From NCBI RefSeq assembly GCF_024713945.1, contig NC_134682.1:3100001-3164000 (forward strand): 64,000 bases of DNA, in the 5' to 3' direction. A program made the translations under genes and the position numbers. The notes under the pieces were generated by a model, which was given only the letters and a program-made list of their open reading frames with translations, searched no databases and was not told the DNA's origin. The stretch's first letter is position 1. Each line of letters starts with the position of its first letter. This stretch comes from Dermatophagoides farinae. Its lineage: Eukaryota; Arthropoda; Arachnida; Sarcoptiformes; Pyroglyphidae. Of the stretch, positions 49,031 through 60,600 are shown piece after piece.

Positions 49031-50200
49031 TTATTGCATAATACCATTATTTTTATCATTTTTAACATTCAAATTCAAATCATCATCATCATCATTATCA
49101 TTATTATGATGATGATGATTGTTATTTTGATTTTGATTTTTTGTATCATTATCGATATTATGATTATTATTATCGATTTTCATCATTTTTTTCATCATTT
49201 TAGTGTTACGTAATTTTCTTTGTATTTGATGATAATCCGAAATGGATTTAATGAATTTATGTTTAGCAATTAATTGATGATAAAAATTACTACCATCACT
49301 ATGTTGTGTATTCAATATGGTTGATGGTGGTGGTGGTGGTGGTGGATCTATTACATCCATATCAATATCTAATAAAGCAATGGTGGTTTTTGATTGTTGT
49401 TGGCCAATAGAATATTTTGATTGTTTTGGTTTCGGTTCATTTGTTTTCATTGCCAATTCAATATCGATTTGATCAACATCGGAATTCATAAATGGTATTG
49501 TTGTTTGCTGTTTATTGATTATTGTTGATTTTTTTAATTTCAATTTTTCTTGTTTTCGTTTATAAGATTTTGATAATGTTAATGATTTTGTTGTTTTCGA
49601 TGATGATGATGATGTTGATGTCGATGTTGATGTTGATGGTTCTGTTTGTGATGAACGTAATAGTTTTGTTCTTGACGATGGTTTTGTTGTAGATGATATT
49701 TTCGTTGATTTTATTTTTTCACTATTTTCATTTTTAATTGTCATTGTCATTTTTGATGTAATGTCCATTGCATCATTGTCAATTGTTGATGATGATGGTG
49801 ATGATGATGGTGATGATTGTGGTGGTGGTGGTGGTGGTGGTGATGATGATGATGATGATGACGACGACGGTAATGATTTCCGTATACTTTTCTTTTTAAT
49901 CGATTTTACTGATGATTTTTTCTTTACATTTTTCTTCTTCAATTTTCTATTATTATAATTATTAACACCACCACCACCACCACCAACACAATCTTTAGCA
50001 CGTGACCGCCATGTACATGTTATGATTATAAATAGTAATAATAATATAATGAAAAAAAATGTAATTATCATTATTATGATGGACATTGGCCATTTGTATG
50101 ATGATGTTAATTGCGATATTGAATGTATGTAAAAATGATTGATATTATGTGATGATGATGATGATTTATCTGATAATACAAACAACATCATCATCATCAT
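49031..50200 (-). CDS. Orphan single-pass membrane protein with low-complexity tail
   Basis: Intronless frame of 389 aa, not recognised as any family. One strong hydrophobic segment lies at about residues 38-62 (MSIIIMIITFFFIILLLLFI and on), followed by the basic stop-transfer TWRSRAKD. The remaining about 320 residues are Lys/Ser-rich with poly-Gly, poly-Ser, poly-Pro (twice), alternating Ser-Thr, and Asn/His/Asp tracts; these are translated forms of the repeats common in the local DNA. Non-repetitive segments (FMNSDVDQIDIELAMKTNEP, and YHQLIAKHKFIKSISDYHQI) look like ordinary protein and argue for a real gene. The uninterrupted length is hard to get by chance in such AT-rich DNA. The tail is predicted disordered; whether it faces the cytosol is unknown. 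Confidence 0.6.
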   Translation of the reverse strand: MMMMMLFVLSDKSSSSSHNINHFYIHSISQLTSSYKWPMSIIIMIITFFFIILLLLFIIITCTWRSRAKDCVGGGGGGVNNYNNRKLKKKNVKKKSSVKSIKKKSIRKSLPSSSSSSSSSPPPPPPPQSSPSSSPSSSTIDNDAMDITSKMTMTIKNENSEKIKSTKISSTTKPSSRTKLLRSSQTEPSTSTSTSTSSSSSKTTKSLTLSKSYKRKQEKLKLKKSTIINKQQTTIPFMNSDVDQIDIELAMKTNEPKPKQSKYSIGQQQSKTTIALLDIDMDVIDPPPPPPPSTILNTQHSDGSNFYHQLIAKHKFIKSISDYHQIQRKLRNTKMMKKMMKIDNNNHNIDNDTKNQNQNNNHHHHNNDNDDDDDLNLNVKNDKNNGIMQ

Positions 50201-53200
50201 TTGTACTTAAAAGGATTGATGATTTGAAAAACGATCCAAAATGAATAATGGCTATAATAGTCGTTGTTTGTTGTCGATAACCTGTGGACTTGGATTACGA
50301 AAATTGTAATGTTGTAATGTAAATTGGAAATGTTTGAAATGACCACCACACCACCAACACCCACGTTTTTTTGTTGTTGTTGTTGTTGTAAATTTGATTT
50401 TAAATCTAAATTTTTTTTCCGTTACACCGAAAATAGTAAATGAGAGAATGAGAGAGAGAGAGAGAAAGAAAGATCGATAAATCGATCACAATTGAACGAA
50501 TGAATGGTGGACAGCCTTGTTGGATTGAAATATTTTTCGTATTTGAATTTCCTTCATACTAATTGTTGTTGTTGAAACTATAGTTTTTTTTCGACATTTC
50601 GAATTTTTTTTCGTAACATAATAAACGACAAAGGGAATATGAAAATAAATGCAAAAATCGAAAATACGAAACAACAACAAACACCAAAAAAATCAATTGA
50701 ATTTGAATGTATTCGAATGATAATGATGATCCAAAATACAAAATATAAAATATAATTTAATTCAATGAAAAAGAAACAAAATTTTTTTCAATCAATTTAA
50801 TTTTGGAAAGAAAACGAATAAGAAAACGTTAAAATAAACTTTTTTTTCGATTATAAAATTGTTATATATTTCAAATAAACATTTCTTTTACAAACAAAAT
50901 TGAAGGTTGATTTGACCAATTTTTGCCGCTTGAACGAACGAACGAACGAACGCGATTACATCATATCGATCATTCGATTTTTATTTGATGAAGAAACCAA
51001 CAACAACAACAACAACAAATCATGAAACGAAAAAATAAAATGACACATTTATCGTCCTCGTCATCCACAAACATCTCCATTCAAAACTATAGTTGAAAAA
51101 AAACAAATTATAATTGATCGAAAAGATTAATTAAATGATAATAAACAATAGATTCATCTTTCGTAAAGATTGATCGATTGATGATCAATCATCATCATCA
51201 GAATCTGATGTTGATGATTTTCAAATGACAAATTAGATTCAGAAACACACACACACACACACAACACAGAGGCAGATCGACCGAAAATCAATGGATTAGT
51301 AACGAAAATTAAAACAAACATAATCCATTATCGATTAATGGATCAATTATATTGACGATGAAAAAGGCGGAGATGTCTGATGATCATGATGACGATGAGA
51401 ACATCTGCAGTATTATACATAATATAATTATATAATTACGTAATAAGTAAGTAAGTATAGTTCATTTAATCAAATGAAAATTTTCAAATTAACGTTATAT
51501 ATTTTTTTTTGTTCAAATCACTGATCATCTAGTAATCGTCATGTTTTTCGGCCATTTCATTTTCTTAGAATTCGATTGATTTTTTATCCATCCATCTATC
51601 CATCCATCCATCCATTCACATTCAATTTGATTGAACGACGAGTGACCAAACACGCAAACAAACAAACTTCCTGGATATACCCTGGTGAGAGAGACAGCAG
51701 TCATTTAATTCAAAATTTTTTTTCCATCATTTAATTTATAAAGAATTTTTCATTTATTAAAAGGTAAAATATGTGTGTAAAGACATTCGGCAGAGATAAA
51801 GATGATAATGAAAGACAGTGAAACATAACATTTTCAATTTTACAAGATTTTTGACCAAAAATCAAAAAATTGACAATTATCAAGAGACAAATAGTGAGAA
51901 AATGAAAATTGTAAAAATAATGTGACAAAAAATATTAACATTTCAAATAGATTGACGATGATAGATGATGATGATTTTGAATATTAAATTGAGAGAAAAA
52001 TGAGTTTGGTATGAAACGAAGAGACAAGAAAAAAAACCGGAGGCGTTGATTACGATAATGATGAATATATTTAGCCCGAAATTTGATGTGCAGAGAGGTT
52101 ACAGCAACAGCAAAAAAAAAATCACACCACCAAAACAAAAAAAAAGTGGATCAAAAACAAAGGAGGAAACACATACAAACACACACACACACACACTCAC
52201 ACACACATCATTTGTATAGTTATAGATAAATCTGAAACAAAGTTAAAAGAAAAAAAAATTTGTTGAAAAAACAACAAAACAATACATTAATTAATCAATT
52301 GTGAATAGAAAGAGAAAGTTAGAGTAATGGATCATCAATAAATAAATATATCGAAAACAAAAAAAAATTGTAATCAAACGGGGGAAAAAAATCTGATCCA
52401 AATTTTCAAAAAAAAAATTTCAATTAAAATGATGAAAAATAGGTTAGGTTTTGTGTATGCATGTTTCATCACAAATGAATGGATCATGTTGATGATGATG
52501 ATGATGAAATGTTTCTGAAAAAATGTAAATTTTATAATAATTATAAGATATATCGATATTCAAGATGTTTGTATGCATGTGTGTGTGTGTGTATATATTT
52601 GCGATTGAAACAATGATGAAAAAAAATATATATCTCGATCAATGGTTTCGAAATTAATAAATTGTTTGTTTGTTTCGTTGATTAATAATTGTAGGTGGGT
52701 GGGTGTGTGTGTATGTGTGTGTATGATGTATTAATTTTTCGTAATAAATGATAAAAAACAACAACAAAGTGAAAAAAAAGTCAATTAATTCATGCGAATC
52801 TATCATCAGGTTCTATGGTTATTATTTTTTATTTGGTTTGAAATTTGTAAATCATTTCAAACAAAACAAACAAAATAAAAGCTGATTAATGAATGAATGA
52901 GATCATATGAGATAAATTGACAAATAAATTAATTATCATCAAACGATGAGCCCATATGACAATATAACAAGAAGAAAAAAAACATGGACTTTCAATCAAA
53001 GTAAAAAAAAGAAAAAATCATGGCACAAAATCAATGATCTGATCAATTAATTAATCAATCAATCAATCAAAATATGATCATCATTTGGAGATTCGAAAAT
53101 TTCAACGTTTTTTTGAAAATGCAAACAAAAAATGCATAATTTCCATGTTTTTTCTCGGGCTCAAAAAATTAAATAGATCAACAACAAAAATATAAACATC

Positions 53201-54129
53201 TGTTTGTATGTTTTTTTTTGCTGTAAGAGATTCAAAGATTTATGATGTCACACAAACACATAAAAAAAATTGAAAAAACATTAATCCTATATAATATATG
53301 TAAATGGTCAACATATGGAAAGTGAAAAAGAAGAAAACGGTAAATCTCTTGATCATTCATCAATGTAATCATTTTGTTTAATCTTGGAAATTGGATTTTT
53401 TTTTCTTGTTATTACTGTTGTTGTTGTTGTTGTTGATGTTCTTAATTCATTCAATGGTCATTGGAAATGAAATTTTCATTTTTTTCTAATTGAAAATATA
53501 TGCAAAAGAAAAAAAAGAGAAGAAAATCCATATGAGCAAAAAACAACATCACAGGCACACTAAATCAATGTTTGATTTTGGTGATCACTAAAACATCACC
53601 AGGTAGTAAACACACACACACACACACACTCACACATACTTGAATGTAACAAAAAAAAAACGGATCAAACATGAAAACTAGGAATAAGTGATCATCATTA
53701 TGGATCGAGTTAACAAAAAAAATTGCCCATGATTCAAATATATAAGAAACTTTGTTGAAAAAAAATAACGGAAGATGAATTTTTTTTTAAAGTTATTTTT
53801 AGCAAATCCTAAACTTTTGCTTGCCGGTGGTCAAAATAATTAATTTGAATTTATAATTATACAAAATATATATTGAGCTCTATTATATAGCCTTTAGGAA
53901 ATTGCAAACAAAAAAAAATTTTACTGATCACATTATTCATCACGAGATTGTAATGTATATGATATAACTAATGTGTTGATGATTTATAGAATTGAATCTA
54001 ACACACACACACACACATGCACATACTTTTGATTGTCATTAAGGTTCAATTTTTGTTTCATTATAGGAATTTGTTCTGGTTTGAAATTATAGAGTATATA
54101 TATATAGTGTTGTCAGGATATTATAATTT
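50201..54129. other. Intergenic, simple-repeat-rich
   Basis: Contains (CATC)n at 51586-51616, CA/TG runs near 51246, 52175 and 53609, a TATCGATA octamer at 52551-52558, and poly(A)/(AAC)n tracts. No gene supported. Confidence 0.55.
51586..51616. repeat. (CATC)n tetranucleotide repeat
   Basis: About seven CATC units with one substitution (CTATC). Confidence 0.8.
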
Positions 54130-56312
54130 TTAAAAGAGAAAGAAGAAATTAAAAACAAACCAATTATTATTAATGAATGATAATGTTGGTAATTTGTCCG
54201 ACATTAATGTCTGTGTCAATATGGTAGGATCCGTATGACAGTTATCCATAAATTTTTTCGCATCATTTGATTGTTTAAATTTTACAATAGCACATTTTGA
54301 TTCATGATGATTTTGTTGTTGTTCAATGAATACGATCGATTCAACCATTCCAAATGGTCGTGTTATTTTTCTTAGTAAACTTTCACGAACATCAATGGCT
54401 AGACCGGATATTTGTATCGATGTTGATGGTTTTATTTTCTGTGCTGTTGTCTTCGACGTAGCTGTTTTATCTAAAGATGATGTTTTAGCTATTGGCGTAG
54501 GCGTTTTTATTGGTGATACATTTTTAATTTGCATGATTTGTGGATTAATTGTTGATTGCTCTAGATTTTTACTATTGATATTACCAGATGAATGTTGACT
54601 ACTGATGGTTTGGCCGCTACAAACTGTTTGAAAAATTTTTCTTTTCTCTGCCTTTTCTTGGGCAATTTTTTCTCGTAAACGTTTTTGTTCTTCCATTTTT
54701 CTCATATATTCTTCATCGATACCGAATGAACCTTTTATCTCTTCAACCTTTTCAGCAATAACAATTTGATTCTGTTTTGGTTGTGTTTGTTTATTAACTT
54801 CCTTCTTTTTCTTTTTCCTTAGAATAGGTTTTGACTTCTGGTCCTTGGTAGTTGATGTCTCCTTAGTGGTTATTGTTGCTGCTATAGAAAGGTGGTACTG
54901 GTCACTGGTTGTCGACTTTGGCATACAATTTGTGCTAGGATTAGTCAACGTTTCATTATAGGAGTTATCGGATGTCAATGATTTTAGATTTTGATTTTGT
55001 ACAGAGGTCTTGATGACATTCGTTTTCTGATTATTAATCATAATTTTTGGATTATTATTCACGTTCGATGCATTATTTGATGTGTGGAGAAAATTTGGTC
55101 TTTTTTGTTGTTGATTATTCGGTTTTGATTGAAAATTTGATTGATTCAATACAGTCAAATTTCGAACAGATCTCAATAGTGGAGGATCTGGTAATAATGA
55201 ATTACCATGATGATTAGAACTAGTTGTTATCGGATGAATTGAGTTGTTGATATTATGGTTGAAATGTCGATTCGAATGGTCAGGAAAATTAAAACGAGGA
55301 TTTTGAATATTATTATTTGATATTAAAGGTGGCTGTGTGATGAATTTATGGAAAAATTTTGAAAAAAATAAATAATTTTTTCGTAAAAAAATTCAAGAAA
55401 TACCTTAAAGTTATTCAGATGATTATTATTAACATTGCTAGTTGGAAATCCAATATATGATTCATTTGGTGTTTGGTGATCATTGATGAATGGCGAACGA
55501 TTTGTTAAAAAGGGCATAATATTAATTGGTGGTGGATTGAATGGATTCGGTATGATAGCCGAGGGAAAACCATTGTATCCTGGACTCATAACAGAATTAC
55601 AACTGCTAAATGGTCTCTGAAAAAAATTATCATTGTTTTGATTATTGAAAAAATCTGCTGAAAGAATTGGATCTATTGGCATATTCGATAAAGGTTGAGG
55701 CCTTGGAAGTAATGATGGTGATGGCGTCGTGGATGGAAATCGATAAATAGGTCCTGATTTTTGAACTGTTGAAGAATTCGATGGTCTCTATGATAGATTA
55801 AAATGTTAGAATAAAATTTATGATTTGATTAAGTGGATAATTTTACTTACACGAGATGGAAATCTGAATGCCATATTTTTACCAATATTGAAAAATTCAT
55901 TCTGTATGTTGATCGATGAATTTTTATTGGGATATCTCGGCCTCTTAAATCGGGATTGATTACGGGAATTATTATTTACATTACTATTATTTCCGTTTGA
56001 TGATAAATCATTGTATGGCCGTTTCAAAAGCTGTCGATTTTGATTAGATTCAGTTTGATTTTTCGTATCACCATCATTAGTCGATTGGTTTGATTTTAAA
56101 TGATAAGCAATTTCGATGCTTTGATTTGATGAAGAATTTTTTTCACATTTTATATCTTTATCAATTTCAGTGGTTGGAGATGAATTAACAGAACTAATTG
56201 TATCACCTTCAAGTAATCTTCTTTCGGCTTCGGAATCGATTTCAAAATTTATATCATCATCATCATCATAGCCATCTTCGATTAACATTTTCAATACATC
56301 TTCGTCATCCAT
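54130..56312 (-). CDS. RRM-domain protein with acidic N-terminus (tentatively RBM33-like)
   Basis: Three phase-0 exons: 56312-55851 (donor CGT|GTAAGT), 55787-55404 and 55332-54130, giving 682 aa. The N-terminus is acidic (MDDEDVLKMLIEDGYDDDDD). A Asn/Ser-rich part with a basic patch (RFKRPRYPNK) and a Pro/Asn/Phe-rich middle follow. A charged helix comes next (EEYMRKMEEQKRLREKIAQE, then KAEKRKIF), and an RRM fold closes the protein at about residues 595-680. In it, IQISGLAI sits where RNP2 belongs and SKCAIVKF where RNP1 belongs, without the usual aromatic residues. The EQKRLRE helix plus C-terminal RRM reminds me of RBM33, but this is from memory and weak. RNA-binding nuclear role is inferred. 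The assumed stop is at 54130; a further exon cannot be excluded. Confidence 0.75.
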
Positions 56313-57145
56313 TATGATGATGATGATAAATTTCGGTCATAAAGTGATGAAATTTCAAAAAAAATTCTACAAATCAAAATATAACTTGAATGAATTCTCG
56401 AAACAAAAGAAAAAAAAATACAGCTCAACAAACAAAAACAAAAAGAGAAAAATTATTGTTCATAGAAGACGTTACGTATTATTTTTTTTTGTTCAGGAAA
56501 TTGATTCATTCGAATTCATAAAAAATTGGGATCAGTTGGAGTTTGCAATGAATTTCCGATTCACAAATGTTCAAAACTAGTAATCATTTCATTATTATTC
56601 ATGTGAACATTTTTTTTCTTTGATTGGTAAGTTAGAACCAATTTCATTTTTTATCATATTTTTATGTAGTAACAATGACAAAATGTATGGGAAATAGAAT
56701 CAAAAAATTGACAAATCCTGACAGCTAATTTCATATAAAATGTCATGTTATGTCAAAAAGAACAAACCATAACCATGATATGATAAGATAATGACGGCGA
56801 AAATGTCGCCATTCATCATCATCATTATCATCAACAACAACAACTCATCATTACCGTTGCATTAAAATTTGAATGTTTTTTTTTCGTCTTCGAAAAGGCT
56901 ATAAATGGCCACAATTCTTTACGGTCTAATTGATTATAGTTATTTAACTATTTGGCTACCACCATAAGTAAAAAAAAAGTCGCTACCCATAGACCAGTGA
57001 CGTAAAAACTCATACCATATGGCAGTCAATGAGTTAAATTATATCGATAGAGACAACATGAACATGGTTATTGTATTCAAACTCGAATCAATATCTTTGG
57101 TTGATGACAAAAAAAAAACGATGAAATCAACAACAGACTAATGGA
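56313..57145. other. Divergent intergenic region
   Basis: 833 bp between the RRM gene (minus) and the small candidate gene (plus). A TATCGATA octamer lies at 57042-57049, about 100 bp upstream of the latter. No other gene seen. Confidence 0.5.
57042..57049. promoter_or_regulatory. TATCGATA octamer upstream of the small gene
   Basis: Palindromic octamer 97-104 bp upstream of the candidate ATG at 57146. Confidence 0.3.
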
Positions 57146-57659
57146 ATGAACAACAAAAAAACCGCCATGGGCATCATTCATTCATTTGGAGATCTCAATT
57201 TAGAAACATCGCCCAATAACGATTCTTTAAATTTTAAATGCATTTTTCAAAGTACTAATTTTTGGCCTCTACTAACGACATCAATCTATTCATGGAAACA
57301 AACAATCCGAACCGAATTTTTGTTTTCATACGATCCGGACAATGATCATGGGTAAGAAAATTTCTTTTCAATTTTTATTTTTGTTCCATTTATATCATGT
57401 GTTATTGTCGTTGATGTAATACATACATCGGATCGGATATATTTATATAGTAAAATTATATGGATGAAAATAAGAACGTATTACTTGAAAATGTTTACAA
57501 TGATCAAGTAATTGATCTAGTTTGATTATAGTGATTATCGATAATTTTTTTAGAACAATTTTTGAAATCAAAATAAATCCAAAACAGACAATGACTAATA
57601 ATCGTAATGGATTTACATGTGGCAAAATATTTCATATAACTAAATATGAATATGAATGA
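57146..57659 (+). CDS. Small candidate protein, two exons, function unknown
   Basis: Proposed exons 57146-57351 and 57554-57659. The donor is GG|GTAAGA, the acceptor TTTTTTAG and the intron 202 bases. The product is 103 aa: it begins MNNKKTAMGIIHSFGDLNLE, continues through IYSWKQTIRTEFLFSYDP, crosses the junction as DNDHG then TIFEIKINPKQ, and ends HITKYEYE. Both exons lack the translated simple repeats that fill false frames here, and the joined frame stays open for 34 more codons to a TGA. I recognise no domain. An upstream octamer TATCGATA and good splice sites are in favour; short length and lack of a known homologue are against. It could be one end of a larger gene. Confidence 0.4.
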
Positions 57660-60600
57660 TTTAATTTGTTTAAAATTACTCAATTATCATCAGATCAATG
57701 TATTTGATTCCTGTATAGAATAACAAAATGAAATTTATCCAAGATCCAAGACATTTTTCTTCTCATTATTGTTGGCGATTTTTTTTTCACTGAATATTGA
57801 TTGATTTGATTGGAAAATAATCGTTTGACCAATAGTTAGTTATCGGTTTGTTTGTTTTCATATTGAAATCGAATTTTTTTGTTCCATTTTGGTTATGAAA
57901 AACAATCAAATTTGGATTTGATCCAATTTTTTCTTTCGGTTATCCAATATAATGACTTGTTTTTACATTGTTCATATATTTACATTGAAAATTTTTCAAA
58001 ATAAAAAAAAAATTATAAAATTTTGACTAGCAAAATAAATGATAATAATGTGTGGTATTCATATTTGTGAGATTATTCATTGAAAATAGCTTATTAGTTT
58101 GCCCTATTGATTGGTTGATTGACTGATTGATTGATTTGATTTTTTTTTTTTGAAACAGATTTTGACTTATGGGCTTATCCTGTTAGAGTGTGAATGTATT
58201 TCTATCAAATTATTGTTAAAATGTTTTATATACAAAATAAATTGTTCAATAATTATTATTAGTCATTAATGATGATGATTTTTATTTGATGAATTGATGA
58301 ATTGTTTCTGGATTCGGAAATCAATTAACTAATTGTGGATAGAAAAAAAATGACAACAATCTATAGATTTCATATATGGAAAGAGATTTCATTTTACCTT
58401 CAGAAATTCCGGTAAAAAAATTTTGTTTCAAATTATTTCCTTCTATCCACTCATGGCAAGTCAACTCAATTTTTCCAATTCTATTACTGAATTTTGTCAG
58501 AAAAACTGTTAACTGTACTGTATCGATCATAATCAAGTAATAATCAATGATCCTCACAATCATATCTCATTAAGAATTATGTGAATCATCTTGTTCATTT
58601 CAATTCAAACAATTGTTGTTGTTTGTCGTTGACAAATTCATTCGAGCATAAATCGATTAACCAACTGATGAAAATAAAATAAAAAAAATTCAATTCAATA
58701 CAATAACTATTGATTCAAGATTGAATTTGTTACATTTTTTTTTTGATCCAAAAATCAACACAACCTCAATCACCAATCATTCGAAACCGATTCAATACGA
58801 GACAATTCATTCGTTTGTGTGTGTGTGTGTATGTGTCAATTGATCGATTCATAATAATTTAAGTGAATGATAATGATGATGATGGATCGAAGCAAATACA
58901 AAAAAAAAAAAATATTGCCGATTCAATTGTCATAAAGGTCCAAACACAATGATGATGATGAATGGCAAAAGGCAGTTGTTTGAAACAACAACAAAAAAAA
59001 AACAATAGAAAAAATAAATTAACGACAATTTTATGAAATGAGAAAAAAAAATATGTAATAATAACCGATATGAGATTTCGCTTTCATACTCATAGCAGTC
59101 ATAAACGTCCCGTAATGTTTTGTTTTGTTTTTTTTTTTTGCCTCAGTGTTCAATGGCCTTATCACCAGTTACCAGTTTCATTTCAAATTCAAATTGAATC
59201 ATAAATTCATGACGACCTATCTATCTATCTTTTTTTTTATCAACCCATTGAATACAAAAAAAACACTTGTTTTCTATATTCATTTTAATATTGCCTTTGT
59301 CCTTGTTCTTTTTTTTTCTTATTGATATATGGCCAATGGTTCCATATCACGTCATCATCATAATAATAATTTTGGCCAATATAAACAAAGGAAATTGGAG
59401 TGAATTGTGCTACAATTATATAACCATTTTTTTTCTTCTCATTGACTATATATTCAACAAACTGTCGCTTGATGAACATTGTTTTTTTTTGTTGGTTATG
59501 ATTTAATGCATAAAAAAAATGAAAAAAATTATTATCATTATTATTGAATATATGTGTGGTGAATATCTATTGATCGATAATCAATCGATCGAATTGGAAA
59601 TTTTTTTTTGTCTCTTCACACTTCTTTGTGGTATTGTGAATAGAAATTTTTTTTTCAAGCTCATTTCACATTCATTCATTGCGGTTATTGTTTATGGATC
59701 CATATATAAAATCATTATTATTATCATATTATGCACATAAACGATTGAACAATAGTGGCCATAAATTGAATTTTTTTCTTATTGAATTGAATTATCAAAT
59801 GAAATGATGGCTTTCACCATGATGATAATGGTTTTGATGATGATTCAGACCAAAATGGTTTATGTGTGTGTGTGATGCTTTGTTTTATTCTTCATACATA
59901 TCCAATTTAGCCAATTAAACACCTTTTTTGATATTATAAATGGCAATACATTACCATTTTTCATTTTTATTCAGGGTCTATTCACATAGGTGACAATTTC
60001 AAAATTTATCAAATGGAACATGCAACAATGAATGTATGTACCTGAGAATAATGATGAAAAAAAATGGACAAAAATGCCAATATTATATATTGTGTTAGCC
60101 AATAGGATTTTTTTTTTGTTTCATTTGAATTTATTGTTTCATTTTTTTCAAATTGCTAAACGATTTTTAGGCTAATCTGCCATTTATCATTATATTTTTT
60201 TTTCTTCTTTCTTTTGTTACGTTCAACTGAATAAAAAAAATGAAAATGAAAATTAAAACAAAACAAAACAAAAAATTAATAATAAGCGTTGATTACGTGT
60301 TTGCTTGTGTGTGTGTAGCAATACAGAACATTTATATTCACTCTTGGTACGTTTATGACAAAACTTTTGATCCAATTTTACAAATACAAATTATTACAAA
60401 ATTTTGTCGTGGTCAAGGCATTTTTTTTCAACACAGTATATTAACATATAGATTGTTTGATCCATTTGAATATATATAAATCCTGAGTTCATTCATCTTG
60501 ATCATTATGGTGACCACGACCGAAAAAAAAATAAAATAAAATAAAATTCCGCACAAATAATAATATCCGTTATGTTAAATGGAAAAAAAATTGATAAAAA

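Noticed and set aside
60240-60479. 79-codon plus-strand frame with a repeat-free second half
   Set aside because: No recognisable domain, weak splice context (TGTGTAG only) and no neighbouring exon found. Kept only as a remark in the intergenic entry.
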